From the NCBI GenBank assembly GCA_947382355.1, contig CANCYR010000022.1:1-48872 (forward strand): a DNA stretch of 48,872 nt. The letters are read 5' to 3'. This stretch comes from an uncultured Lachnospiraceae bacterium (GTDB lineage: Bacteria; Bacillota; Clostridia; Lachnospirales; Lachnospiraceae). The notes beneath the pieces are model-generated. The model searched no databases. It was not told the origin of the DNA and saw only the letters and a list, made by a program, of their open reading frames with translations. This document shows, piece after piece, positions 17,284 through 26,614 of the stretch. Position 1 is the first letter of the stretch, and each line of letters opens with the position of its first letter. The position numbers and the translations under genes were made by a program.

Positions 17284-18024
17284 ATGTTAAATGGCAAAGT
17301 AGCGCTGGTTACCGGCGCCGGAAGAGGAATCGGAAGAGAAATTGCATTAACGCTTGCTTCCTACGGGGCAGATGTGATTGTAAATTATAATGGTTCAAAG
17401 GAAAAAGCGGATGAGGTAGTGAAAGAAATTGAAAAAATGGGACAAAAGGCTGTGGCAGTCCAGTGTTCCGTTGCAGACTTTCAGGCTTGCGGAGAAATGA
17501 TTACCTCCATGTTGGAAGAGTTTGGACATATCGACATTCTGGTGAATAACGCGGGGATTACAAGAGATAATCTGGTAATGAAAATGACGGAAGAAGACTT
17601 TGATGCAGTAATGGATACCAATTTAAAGGGAACCTTTAACACCATAAAGCATATGTACCGCCCATTCTTAAAACAGAGGGCAGGAAGAATCATTAACCTT
17701 TCTTCCGTAACCGGAGTGCTTGGAAATGCAGGACAGGCAAATTATGCGGCTTCCAAGGCAGGGGTAATCGGCCTTACTAAAAGCATGGCAAGAGAGCTGG
17801 CAAGCAGAAATATTACAGTAAATGCTGTAGCGCCGGGCTTTATCGCAACGGATATGACAGCGGCAATGACGGAGACTGCAAAGGAAGCGACCTTGGCACA
17901 GATTCCGTTAAAGAGAGTAGGGGAGCCAAAGGATATCAGCGAAATGGTAGCATTTTTAGCAAGTGATAAGGCTTCCTACATAACAGGACAGGTTATTTCC
18001 GTAGACGGCGGAATGGCAATTTAA
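17284..18024 (+). CDS. fabG: 3-oxoacyl-ACP reductase
   Basis: A 246-residue short-chain dehydrogenase that reduces beta-ketoacyl-ACP with [17 protein letters not shown] binds the cofactor, NNAG is present, and the catalytic Tyr/Lys are in NYAASKAG. The C-terminus [15 protein letters not shown] is canonical. The start at 17284 is used because AAAAGGAGAAGG lies just before it; an upstream in-frame codon at 17254 adds only charged noise. Confidence 0.96.
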   Translation: MLNGKVALVTGAGRGIGREIALTLASYGADVIVNYNGSKEKADEVVKEIEKMGQKAVAVQCSVADFQACGEMITSMLEEFGHIDILVNNAGITRDNLVMKMTEEDFDAVMDTNLKGTFNTIKHMYRPFLKQRAGRIINLSSVTGVLGNAGQANYAASKAGVIGLTKSMARELASRNITVNAVAPGFIATDMTAAMTETAKEATLAQIPLKRVGEPKDISEMVAFLASDKASYITGQVISVDGGMAI

Positions 18025-18054
18025 ATCTATTGGAAACAGATAGGAGACAAAAAT

Positions 18055-19290
18055 ATGAGCAGAAGAGTAGTAGTAACGGGAATGGGAGCCATTACTCCCA
18101 TCGGATTGAGCGTAGATGAATTTTGGGAAGGGGTAAAGGAGCAGAAAACAGGATTTGGTTACATTACAAAGTTTGATACTGCTGATTATAAATGCAAAAT
18201 TGCAGCAGAAGTAAAAGGATTTGAAGGGAAAAATTATATGGATTTCAAGGCTGCCAAGAGAATGGAGCTGTTCAGCCAGTATGCAGTAGCTGCCACAAAG
18301 GAAGCGCTGGAGCAGGCAGGCATTGATATGGAAAAGGAAGACCCTTACCGGGTGGGAGTTTCCATAGGCTCCGGTATAGGTTCCCTTCAGGCAATGGAAA
18401 CTGCCCACAGCAAGCTTCTGGATAAAGGGCCTAACCGGATAAACCCATTGCTGGTGCCGTTAATGATATGTAATATGGCAGCAGGCAATGTGTCCATTCA
18501 GTTTGGACTTAAGGGAAAAAGCATCAACGTGGTAACCGCCTGCGCCACAGGGACTAATTCCATTGGAGAGGCTTTCAGAACCATTCAGTACGGTGATGCG
18601 GATGTGATGGCGGCAGGAGGTACGGAAAGCAGCATTTCACCAATCGGGGTTTCCGGATTTTCTGCTCTTACCGCTTTATCCTCTTCCGAGGACCCGGAGA
18701 GATGCTCCATTCCTTTTGATAAAGACAGAAGCGGCTTTGTTATGGGTGAAGGTGCGGCAGTGGTCATACTGGAAGAGTTAGAGCATGCAAAAGCAAGAGG
18801 TGCAAGGATATACGGTGAGGTAGTGGGATATGGCTGCAGCTCGGATGCTTATCATATTACGTCTCCGGCAGAAGACGGAAGCGGCGCAGCAACAGCAATG
18901 TTAAACGCAGTAAAGGATGCCGGAATTGCTCCTGAGGATGTGATTTATATTAATGCCCATGGCACCAGTACCCATCACAATGATTTATTTGAAACAAGGG
19001 CAATCAAGCTTGCTTTTGGAGACCATGCAAAGGATATGAAAATAAACTCCACCAAATCCATGGTGGGACATTTGCTGGGAGCGGCAGGTGCTATTGAATT
19101 TATCACCTGCATAAAGGAGCTGGAGGAAGGTTACCTTCATGCAACGGTAGGGCTTAAGGAGCCGGATGAAGAATGTGACTTGGATTATTGTAAGGAACCG
19201 GTAACAGGGGACTTTAAGTATGCCCTGTCTAACTCATTGGGCTTTGGAGGCCACAATGCCTCTATTCTTGTAAAGAAATACGAAGATTAA
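18055..19290 (+). CDS. fabF: 3-oxoacyl-ACP synthase II
   Basis: A 411-residue condensing enzyme. It starts RRVVVTGMGAITPIG and carries the Cys-His-His set: the Cys in VVTACATGTNSIG, the His in INAHGTSTHHND, and the Lys/His in KSMVGHLLGAAGAIE. It elongates acyl-ACP with malonyl-ACP. Neighbouring genes are spaced by 30 and 14 bases, as in an operon. Confidence 0.96.
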   Translation: MSRRVVVTGMGAITPIGLSVDEFWEGVKEQKTGFGYITKFDTADYKCKIAAEVKGFEGKNYMDFKAAKRMELFSQYAVAATKEALEQAGIDMEKEDPYRVGVSIGSGIGSLQAMETAHSKLLDKGPNRINPLLVPLMICNMAAGNVSIQFGLKGKSINVVTACATGTNSIGEAFRTIQYGDADVMAAGGTESSISPIGVSGFSALTALSSSEDPERCSIPFDKDRSGFVMGEGAAVVILEELEHAKARGARIYGEVVGYGCSSDAYHITSPAEDGSGAATAMLNAVKDAGIAPEDVIYINAHGTSTHHNDLFETRAIKLAFGDHAKDMKINSTKSMVGHLLGAAGAIEFITCIKELEEGYLHATVGLKEPDEECDLDYCKEPVTGDFKYALSNSLGFGGHNASILVKKYED

Positions 19291-19304
19291 AAAAGGAGAA
19301 AGTT

Positions 19305-19742
19305 ATGTCAGTTTTATCCGCAAAGGAAATTATGGAAATTATTCCACACAGGCAGCCCTTTATGCTGATAGATACAATAGAAGAACTGGAATCAGGGGTA
19401 AAGGCAGTGGGGAAAAAATGCGTCAGCTACAATGAACCGTTTTTTGCAGGGCATTTTCCCGGGGAGCCTGTCATGCCGGGAGTATTGATTGTGGAAGCTT
19501 TGGCACAGGTAGGAGCAGTGGCTATTTTAAGCCAGCCGGAATTTAAGGGAAAAACCGCTTATTTTGCAGCCATTAAGGAAGCAAAGTTTAAGGGAAAGGT
19601 AGTTCCGGGAGATGTGCTCATGCTGGAAACGGAAATCATCAAGGTAAAGGGTCCCATTGGAGTAGGCAGTGCAAAGGCATATGTGGATGGAAAGCTGGTT
19701 ACCAGCGCTGAACTGACTTTTGCCATTGGCAGCGAGAAATAA
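19305..19742 (+). CDS. fabZ: 3-hydroxyacyl-ACP dehydratase
   Basis: A 145-residue hot-dog-fold enzyme that removes water from 3-hydroxyacyl-ACP. The catalytic His and Glu are in HFPGEPVMPGVLIVEALAQ, and the N-terminal IMEIIPHRQPFMLID is typical. AAAAGGAG lies upstream. No acetyl-CoA carboxylase genes (accABCD), which often sit in this cluster in clostridia, are seen nearby. Confidence 0.95.
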   Translation: MSVLSAKEIMEIIPHRQPFMLIDTIEELESGVKAVGKKCVSYNEPFFAGHFPGEPVMPGVLIVEALAQVGAVAILSQPEFKGKTAYFAAIKEAKFKGKVVPGDVLMLETEIIKVKGPIGVGSAKAYVDGKLVTSAELTFAIGSEK

Positions 19743-19759
19743 GGACAGGAAGTAAGCTT

Positions 19760-20842
19760 ATGGAAATAAAACCATTGAAAATCGGTGACCTTATCGCAAA
19801 GATTCCCGTTATACAGGGAGGCATGGGAGTAGGAGTGAGTCTGTCGGGACTTGCGGGGGCAGTTGCCTTAGAAGGAGGCGTGGGAATTATCTCCACTGCC
19901 CAGATAGGTTATCGTTATGAGGGATTTGATGAAAATCCCATTGAAACCAATTTAAGGGCAATCAAAGAAGAAATAAAGAAAGCAAAGAATATTGCAAAGG
20001 GAGGCATCATAGGCGTTAATATTATGGTGGCTACCAGAAGATATGAGGAATATGTAAAGGCTGCGGTGGCAGCAGGAGTGGATTTAATTATTTCAGGAGC
20101 AGGACTTCCCATGACTCTTCCGGCTCTTGTAAAGGGCAGCCGGACAAAGCTGGCACCCATTGTTTCTTCTGTAAAATCTGCAGATGTGATATGCAAATAC
20201 TGGCTGAAAAAATTTGACCGACTGCCGGACGCAGTAGTGATTGAAGGACCAAAGGCAGGGGGACATCTGGGCTTTACCAGGGAGCAGCTGGAAAATGAGA
20301 AAAGCTTTGATTATGAAGAAGAGATAAAAAAAATCATAGCCCGTGTAAAGGAGTTTGCTGTCGGTAAGAAAATGAATATTCCGGTAGTGGTAGCGGGAGG
20401 CATTTATGACAGAAAGGATATGGAGCATGCTTTAGAGCTTGGCGCCGACGGCGTGCAGGTGGCTACCCGTTTCGTGACTACCTATGAATGTGATGCTTCC
20501 GATGCCTATAAACAAACTTATATAGATGCGAAAAAAGAAGATATTGTAATTGTAAAAAGTCCGGTAGGAATGCCGGGAAGGGCCATATCAAATGCTTTTA
20601 TAAAGCAGGCGGAAAAAGGTCCTATACCCCATGGAAAATGCCGGCTTTGTGTCAGTACCTGTAAGCCTGCCGAAACACCTTACTGCATTACGGAAGCGCT
20701 TATCAATGCGGTGGAAGGAAATGTGGAAAAGGGACTTTTGTTTTGCGGTGAAAATGCCTATAAGGCTTCTAAAATGGAGCATGTGGCAGATATCATGCGA
20801 GAATTTTCAAATACAACTGATAGAAATGGAGAACTATCATGA
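19760..20842 (+). CDS. Second FabK-like/nitronate monooxygenase-family FMN protein
   Basis: A 360-residue protein of the same FMN family as FabK, with IPVIQGGMGVGVSLSGLAGAVALEGG, GPKAGGHLGF, VVAGGIYDRKD and GVQVATRFV. It is longer than FabK and carries a C-terminal Cys-rich segment (KCRLCVSTCKPAETPYC ... LLFCG) that FabK lacks and that could bind a metal or cluster. Placed between fabZ and fabH and overlapping fabH by 4 bases, it probably serves fatty-acid metabolism, but nitronate monooxygenase or another enoyl reductase role cannot be separated by sequence. Confidence 0.85.
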   Translation: MEIKPLKIGDLIAKIPVIQGGMGVGVSLSGLAGAVALEGGVGIISTAQIGYRYEGFDENPIETNLRAIKEEIKKAKNIAKGGIIGVNIMVATRRYEEYVKAAVAAGVDLIISGAGLPMTLPALVKGSRTKLAPIVSSVKSADVICKYWLKKFDRLPDAVVIEGPKAGGHLGFTREQLENEKSFDYEEEIKKIIARVKEFAVGKKMNIPVVVAGGIYDRKDMEHALELGADGVQVATRFVTTYECDASDAYKQTYIDAKKEDIVIVKSPVGMPGRAISNAFIKQAEKGPIPHGKCRLCVSTCKPAETPYCITEALINAVEGNVEKGLLFCGENAYKASKMEHVADIMREFSNTTDRNGELS

Positions 20843-21801
20843 CGACAAGGATTATTGGAACAGGCCGGTGTCTGCCGGAGCATATTGTGACAAATGATGA
20901 TTTAGCAAAGATTATGGATACCTCCGATGAGTGGATTGCCTCCAGAACAGGAATCCGGAAAAGACATATTGCAAAGGAGGAAACCACTGCATCCATGTCG
21001 GCAGAGGCTGCAAAAAGAGCATTGAAGCAGGCGGGGCTGTCGCCGGAGGAAATCGATTTAATCATTGTGGGAACCATTACCGGGGATTATGTGACTCCTT
21101 CTACCGCCTGTGAGGTGCAGCAGATAATCGGAGCTGAAAATGCAGTGGCATTTGATATAAATGCAGCCTGCTCAGGCTTTATGTTTGCCTTAAATACAGC
21201 TCATGCATACTTTCAGTCCGGCATTTATCAAAATGCACTTATTATCGGTGCGGAAACCTTAAGCAAAATCATGGACTGGGGCGACAGAAGCACCAGCGTC
21301 CTTTTTGGAGACGGGGCCGGGGCAGCAGTGGTCACCAAGGGAGATGCGGGGTTGTTAAACTTTACCCAGGGCTCAGACGGAGCAAAGGGAATGGTGCTGG
21401 CATGTAAGAACAGAAGCAACAACAATCCGTTAATCAGCACCTCAAAGGAAATGAAATATACTTATATGGACGGGCAGGAGGTCTATAAGTTTGCAGTGAG
21501 CAAGGTGCCTGAAAGCATAAAAAAGGTATTAGCAGAGGCTCACTTAGAGCCGGAAGATATCAAATATTATATTCTTCATCAGGCAAATATCCGGATTATC
21601 CAGTCGGTGGCAAAGCGACTGAAGGTAAGCGAAGAAAAGTTTCCCATCAGCCTTGACCATTGCGGAAATATTTCCGCAGGAAGCGTGCCTATTTTGCTGG
21701 ACGAGGTAAATGAAAAGGGTATGTTGGAAAAAGGGGATAAGATTGTCATGGCAGGCTTTGGAGCAGGGCTTACATGGAGTGCCTGTGTGATGGAGTGGTA
21801 A
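20839..21801 (+). CDS. fabH: 3-oxoacyl-ACP synthase III
   Basis: A 320-residue initiating condensing enzyme joining acetyl-CoA or a branched starter to malonyl-ACP. The nucleophile is C111 in DINAACSGFMFAL, with the His in ILHQANIRI and the Asn in HCGNISAGSVP. It overlaps the preceding stop (ATGA), so it is translationally coupled. fabH closes the cluster here, whereas it often opens it in related genera. Confidence 0.95.
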   Translation: MTTRIIGTGRCLPEHIVTNDDLAKIMDTSDEWIASRTGIRKRHIAKEETTASMSAEAAKRALKQAGLSPEEIDLIIVGTITGDYVTPSTACEVQQIIGAENAVAFDINAACSGFMFALNTAHAYFQSGIYQNALIIGAETLSKIMDWGDRSTSVLFGDGAGAAVVTKGDAGLLNFTQGSDGAKGMVLACKNRSNNNPLISTSKEMKYTYMDGQEVYKFAVSKVPESIKKVLAEAHLEPEDIKYYILHQANIRIIQSVAKRLKVSEEKFPISLDHCGNISAGSVPILLDEVNEKGMLEKGDKIVMAGFGAGLTWSACVMEW

Positions 21802-21922
21802 TCGGGAAATGTGGTAATTGTGAAATAATGTCAGATAGAAGTTTTAATAAGTGTTTACGACTTTAAAATAGATTTTTGCGGAAGGTGGAAAGTGATATAT
21901 TTCCATCTTCTTTTTATAAATT

Positions 21923-22160
21923 TCAAAAAAACAACTTTGTGTATTCCGCCTGGATATCGGCTATGTGATACACATATATTTTGTCTTTCATCTGCCTGTA
22001 ATACCTTTTCACGGAGTTTCAGCATCTGTTCTCTCTTTTCAAAGGCATCAATGCTCATTAATACTAAATCACCTTCACCGTTCTTGGTAATATAAATTGG
22101 CTCCTTAGTCTCTGTTGCCATATTTGAAATGGATGTATAATCATTATTTTTATATGCTGT
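21923..22160 (-). pseudogene. Remnant of a Phd/YefM-RelE type toxin-antitoxin pair
   Basis: On the minus strand, NNDYTSISNMATETKEPIYITKNGEGDLVLMSIDAFEKREQ and LKLREKVLQAD (two adjoining pieces) clearly resemble a Phd/YefM antitoxin, but its first residues are missing: an in-frame stop lies upstream where the DLR start should be. After VLQADERQ the frame goes astray. In another frame the next bases read MKDKIYVYHIADIQAEYTKLFF then TGA (ending at 21923), which looks like the C-terminus of a RelE/ParE toxin. The simplest reading is a decayed module with an internal deletion joining antitoxin to toxin end. Confidence 0.55.
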
Positions 22161-22191
22161 AAAAAATTATTCACTGAACTGTTGCCTGTAG

Positions 22192-23538
22192 CTAAGAATC
22201 CTTCCAAATCAAATTCCAAAATATTTTTTTATAATCCGATAAAGTCAAAAAGCGGTAAATACACTTTTTCTCTGCAATAGAAAATAAAAGCATTACAAGA
22301 CGATAATATTCCACATAAAAACGGAATCTGCTCATTTTGGTAGGCCGAAGCACCAGATGCATAAAATCCCACTTTTCCATGTCCTGGGTAAGAATCTGCT
22401 CTTTATATTGTTCATATATATTAGTGCCGGGAATAGGAGTAAAAATGGACACGCCCGTATAAGAAATGCCGGATTGTCTGATAAACCGCCGCATATTCCG
22501 AAAATCTCTTACAGTAAAATGAATATCTGCAATAAACAGTCCCACAATATTAATATCCAGCTTTTTTAATATTTTAATACACTGGATATTTATGTCCAAT
22601 GACGTCTTTTTCTGATAAGTTTCCAACAAAGAATTGTTAGTTGCCTCTAACCCAACCATAATATAGCGAAATCCCGCTTCTCTTAATTTTATAAGTAAAT
22701 CCCGCTCCCTTGAGATGAAATCCGCCCGCCCGTAGCAGATAAAGGTTTTTTGAATCTTTTCTTTTTTCAGCAGTCTGATAAATTCCAGCAGCCTTTTTTT
22801 GTCAAAAAGAAAGTCATCATCCACAATCTGGATATTAGGAGATTCAATGGTCTTAATTTCTTCAATAACCTTATCCAAATCCCTTACCGTATAGGCGCCG
22901 CAGTTTAAGGAGCGGCCATAGCAAAAGCTGCACTGATAGGGACAGGAGGTAGAGGTCTTTAAAAGGGCAAGGGGAGATACATCCAGATAACGGTAGTGGT
23001 GCATTCGCTGATTGGACAGGCTCCGGTCAGGAATGGGGAGCAGGTTGATGGAAAAGGGCTTTAATTCATTTTCCTGCCATATGCCTTCTTTCACATAGCA
23101 TAGTCCGTCTATTGAAGAAAGAGCTTCCTTTTTCAATATGGAAAGAATTCCGAAAATATTGTCGCTTCTGCAGATAAAATCCACAAAATCTTTTTGAAAA
23201 TGGGAAGGATTCAACTGGGCATGGGAACCGCCTATGATGGTGATGATTTTGTTGTTATACATTTTTGCTTTTTGGGCATATTGAAGCATAAGATATTCCT
23301 GTGTGATATATCCGGTAATCAGAACGAAATCAGGCTGGAATTGCCGCAAAATGTGTTCAAAGGTTTCCGGTCCCTCTATGGAGGCTTCCCATAGACAGAA
23401 GGGATACTGCTCATCTTTCAGCATGGCAGCTATATATTCTAACTCCAGGGGCTCTGTGGAAAGAGCCATTTCCAGAGAAAAGCAGTTATGGGCAGGTTCC
23501 GGTTTGACCAGCAGTACATCAGGCTTGTTATTTTTCAT
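22192..23538 (-). CDS. B12-binding-domain radical SAM protein
   Basis: A 448-residue protein with an N-terminal cobalamin-binding-like Rossmann domain (DVLLVKPEP ... FVLITGYITQ ... IIGGSHAQLNP) followed by a radical SAM core with C199, C203 and C206 in TSCPYQCSFCYG, which hold the 4Fe-4S cluster. Domain order matches class B radical SAM enzymes. The reaction is unknown. I start at 23538 because AAGGAAA lies upstream on this strand and homologs begin near KPDVLLVKP; the frame stays open to 23805 but that part overlaps the divergent degV gene. It is transcribed divergently from degV. Confidence 0.85.
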   Translation of the reverse strand: MKNNKPDVLLVKPEPAHNCFSLEMALSTEPLELEYIAAMLKDEQYPFCLWEASIEGPETFEHILRQFQPDFVLITGYITQEYLMLQYAQKAKMYNNKIITIIGGSHAQLNPSHFQKDFVDFICRSDNIFGILSILKKEALSSIDGLCYVKEGIWQENELKPFSINLLPIPDRSLSNQRMHHYRYLDVSPLALLKTSTSCPYQCSFCYGRSLNCGAYTVRDLDKVIEEIKTIESPNIQIVDDDFLFDKKRLLEFIRLLKKEKIQKTFICYGRADFISRERDLLIKLREAGFRYIMVGLEATNNSLLETYQKKTSLDINIQCIKILKKLDINIVGLFIADIHFTVRDFRNMRRFIRQSGISYTGVSIFTPIPGTNIYEQYKEQILTQDMEKWDFMHLVLRPTKMSRFRFYVEYYRLVMLLFSIAEKKCIYRFLTLSDYKKIFWNLIWKDS

Positions 23539-23622
23539 TGGCAGTTTCCTTTTTAACGGGTAGTCTTTCCTTTTATTATATGTTAAACTATCAGCATAAG
23601 CAAGCACAAGGAGGTCGTCAAA

Positions 23623-24492
23623 ATGGTAATTATAACAGATTCTGCCTCGGATTTGCCAAAGGAAATCCAAGAACAATTTAAGCTTCATGTGATTCCAACG
23701 CCGGTAGTCATTGATGAAAAGGACTATTTGGATGGAGCCACCATTCATACAAAGGAATTTTATGCAATATTGGATGACAAAACTAGAGATGTAAAAACCT
23801 ATCATATCAATCCGGAAATGTTTGAAAATGCGTTCCGGCCTTATGCGGAAAAAGGAGAAAGCGTTCTTTACTTATGCTTTTCCACAGGAATTGCAGGCAC
23901 TTATAATGCGGCAAATATTGCAAAGGAAAATCTGTTAGAGGAATACCCTGAATTTGACCTAACCATTTTTGATTCAAAAAGCGCTTCCATTGGTTTTGGG
24001 CTTTTGGTATATAAGCTGTTGTGCTTAAAGGAGCAGGGAGCTGACAAAGAAGAGCTGTTAGCAGCAGCTGATTATTATCGGGAACATATTCACCACGTAT
24101 TTACGGTGAGGACGTTAGCTTATCTGATAAAAGGAGGAAGGCTTTCCAAAGTGAAAGGTACAATCGGGGAAACACTGGATATGAAGCCCATATTGATTGT
24201 CAATGAAGAAGGAAGCCTTCAGGTCCTGCGTACAGTCAGAGGACAGAAAAAATCCATCAAGAGCCTTGTGGAGTATGTGCTGGAGCACGGGGTGGATTTG
24301 GACAGGCAGACACTTGCAGTCTGTCATGGAGAAGATGAAACAGCCCTTGGTTTTGCAAGACAGCTGATTCAGGAAAAGGTACACCCCAAAGAGGAATTGA
24401 TTGGAACGGTAGGCTGTGCTATCGGCGCCCATACGGGAAGGGGCATTGTAGGAATCTGTTTTCTGGATGCGCCGGAATGGGAGAAGAGATGA
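23623..24492 (+). CDS. DegV-family fatty-acid-binding protein
   Basis: A 289-residue DegV protein, the FakB-type family that binds a fatty acid for phosphorylation by FakA. The start VIITDSASDLPKEI, the FSTGIAGTYNAA serine/threonine loop, FDSKSASIGFGLLVY and the C-terminal GCAIGAHTGRGIVGI are characteristic. AAGGAGG lies before the ATG. It overlaps the next gene by 4 bases. Confidence 0.92.
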   Translation: MVIITDSASDLPKEIQEQFKLHVIPTPVVIDEKDYLDGATIHTKEFYAILDDKTRDVKTYHINPEMFENAFRPYAEKGESVLYLCFSTGIAGTYNAANIAKENLLEEYPEFDLTIFDSKSASIGFGLLVYKLLCLKEQGADKEELLAAADYYREHIHHVFTVRTLAYLIKGGRLSKVKGTIGETLDMKPILIVNEEGSLQVLRTVRGQKKSIKSLVEYVLEHGVDLDRQTLAVCHGEDETALGFARQLIQEKVHPKEELIGTVGCAIGAHTGRGIVGICFLDAPEWEKR

Positions 24493-25154
24493 AATATCTG
24501 TATATTTTACTGTTATACCTGCCGTCAGGCTTTGGCAGGCTTACTCAGAAAATGACTCATTATAAATATACCCATGTAGCCCTTTCCCTGGACGACAGCT
24601 ATACCCATTTTTATGCTTTTTCAAGGCTGCGGGCGAAGACGCCGCCCATTTCCGGCTATATCGAGGAAAAGAGAATTTACTATACGCTGGGAGAAAATAT
24701 TCCTATTTACACCAAGATATTTAAAGTTCCTGTTTCCGGGGAAGGATATGAAAATGCCCTGAAATTTTTAAAGGAAACAAAGGAAGACCCTGAAATCATG
24801 TACAATCTGCTGAATATGCTGCTGATTCCATGGTTTGGAGGCCGTCCGGTGTATAAGGCTTATAACTGCGGGGAATTTATAGCCAAAATACTGGAAGCTG
24901 CAGGCATTTCTTTAGAGATGCCCTATTATAAATATGTTCCTAAATACTTTTCCAGACTGCTTTCTGAATATGAGATTTTTGAAGGAACCATTGAAAATGA
25001 CCGGCATATTCCCGAGGGGGATAATTTCTTTAAAGAAACGCCCAGGCTTGAATATATTGCAAAGACGTTTTTTATTGTCAGGGAGCTGATTTACAGGCAG
25101 GTTTTCGGACGGGCATCTAAAAGCTACAGACCGGAGAAGGTGCGGCTTTACTAA
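24489..25154 (+). CDS. Permuted papain-fold-like protein (NlpC/P60-like)
   Basis: A 221-residue protein. YTHVALSLDDSYTHFYAF provides a candidate histidine and YNCGEFIAKIL a candidate cysteine, in the order (His before Cys) expected for the circularly permuted NlpC/P60 or YiiX-like fold. No clear signal peptide is present, though the N-terminus is hydrophobic. It is coupled to degV through ATGA. The ATG at 24489 is preferred over 24477 because GGAG sits just before it. Function and substrate are unknown; the fold call is inference. Confidence 0.6.
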   Translation: MKYLYILLLYLPSGFGRLTQKMTHYKYTHVALSLDDSYTHFYAFSRLRAKTPPISGYIEEKRIYYTLGENIPIYTKIFKVPVSGEGYENALKFLKETKEDPEIMYNLLNMLLIPWFGGRPVYKAYNCGEFIAKILEAAGISLEMPYYKYVPKYFSRLLSEYEIFEGTIENDRHIPEGDNFFKETPRLEYIAKTFFIVRELIYRQVFGRASKSYRPEKVRLY

Positions 25155-25240
25155 AATACCGGGAAAGCTGTCAGTTCACATCTCCACTCATATAATGCCC
25201 GCAGACTGAATTGTTACGAACGGAATTATGGAATTTAAAA

Positions 25241-25278
25241 ACCTATCCAACTTGCATATGAATGTAAGCAGGATAGGT
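25241..25278. terminator. Bidirectional terminator
   Basis: ACCTATCC (25241-25248) pairs with GGATAGGT (25271-25278); T runs on one side and A runs on the other let it serve both the gene at 24489 and the DHH gene coming from the right. Confidence 0.75.
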
Positions 25279-25325
25279 CTTTTCATGAAGTTATAAGATA
25301 AATAAGGAAAAGTTTATTTAACTTG

Positions 25326-26246
25326 TTACTGTCTGGAAAGCTCCACCAGTTCCTTTAACATCTTTGGCAGCTCTGTAGACATATTTTCATTGCTAAACTG
25401 GCAGGTTCCTACCTTTTTGTGGCCGCCGCCGCCATATTTTAACATAAGCTTACCAACGTCTACATTAGAGGTTTTGTTTAAAATACTATAACCAACTGCA
25501 GCGCTGCAGCCTACACCGCCTTTGCCGCTGACAATCCATGCGGAAATATTCTGTTCCGGATACATGCTGTAAATCATAAAGCGGTTACCGGAATAAATGG
25601 GATCTACGCCTCTTAAGTCGGAAATGATTACATTGCCTTCTGCTTTAGTGTATTTAGCAACCATCTCTTTAAATTTTTCAGTTTGTTCAAAGTATACGTC
25701 GATACGCTCCTTTACATCCGGAAGGCTTAAAATTTCATCTGTAGTCATAGTACGGCATGCATCAATGAGCTTTTCCATTAATTGATAATTGGAAATAGTG
25801 AAATTTCTCCATCTGCCAAGCCCGGTTCTCGGATCCATTAAAAAGCCTACTAAAATCCAGCCTGTTGGATTTTGTACCTCATCGATGGTAAGGTTGCCGG
25901 AATCCACCTTGTCAACGGCTTCCATCATATCGTCAAACTGGGGAAATTTTTCCCTGCCGCCATAATATTCATAAATAATCCGGGCACAGGAGGGAGTGAT
26001 ACGGCTTTCCCCTTTGTATTTTCCTTCTAACTGTAATCTTTCGTGCTCGCTGGAATGGTGGTCGAACCACAGGCCGCAGCCTTCCACATAAGGCACATTG
26101 GCAAGGCAGTCGTTTTCATTTACCTCTACCAGGCCATCCTGTAAATCCTTTGGATGCGCAAACTTCCAGCTGTCAATAATACCGGCTTCCTTTAATAAAG
26201 CGCCGCAAGCCAGTCCGTCAAAATCGGAACGTGTTATTAGTCTCAT
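25326..26246 (-). CDS. DHH-family phosphoesterase
   Basis: A 306-residue cytosolic phosphoesterase. It begins MRLITRSDFDGLACGALL (DxD metal ligands), has the DHH motif in LWFDHHSSEH, and ends with the DHHA1-type glycine motif YGGGGHKKVGTCQF. The family includes exopolyphosphatases and nano-RNases; the substrate is not determined by what I see. On its strand GAAGGAGAAAG precedes the start. Confidence 0.88.
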   Translation of the reverse strand: MRLITRSDFDGLACGALLKEAGIIDSWKFAHPKDLQDGLVEVNENDCLANVPYVEGCGLWFDHHSSEHERLQLEGKYKGESRITPSCARIIYEYYGGREKFPQFDDMMEAVDKVDSGNLTIDEVQNPTGWILVGFLMDPRTGLGRWRNFTISNYQLMEKLIDACRTMTTDEILSLPDVKERIDVYFEQTEKFKEMVAKYTKAEGNVIISDLRGVDPIYSGNRFMIYSMYPEQNISAWIVSGKGGVGCSAAVGYSILNKTSNVDVGKLMLKYGGGGHKKVGTCQFSNENMSTELPKMLKELVELSRQ

Positions 26247-26529
26247 TTCTTTCTCCTTCTACAAAATATAATGATAAGTAATTGTCCGGCAGGAGCTTCC
26301 ATGCCGTAAAATGATTCCTTGCTATTTTATGTAGGAAAATCCCCATATAGGAACAATTATAGTGGAAAAACATAATTTTTTCAACTGTTTAAGGATATGG
26401 AAATGCAGAAAAATATTTGAGCATTTTATCAAGTTGGGGCTTTCAGGCTGCTGTAAAGGAAAAACAGGAAAGAAAATTGTCATAGAAAAACAGTCCTGCG
26501 CTTATACTGAAAGAAAAAGTAACAGTTCA

Positions 26530-26581
26530 GCCGGCAGTTCAGTCAAATGCTCGTCAGATTGCCTGTGGGGGCACTGCCGGC
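26530..26581. repeat. Hairpin in the DHH-spmA gap
   Basis: GCCGGCAGT (26530-26538) and ACTGCCGGC (26573-26581) form a perfect 9-bp stem. The outer bases include the AACAGTTCAGCC motif seen at other hairpins here. The rest of 26247-26614 has no coding region I can support. Confidence 0.6.
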
Positions 26582-26614
26582 CAAGCTGATACAAGAAAAA
26601 CAAAGGCGTGGCAT

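Noticed and set aside
26362-26589. 75-codon open frame before spmA
   Set aside because: Lys/Cys-rich with no recognisable family, no clear ribosome binding site, and it overlaps a palindrome.
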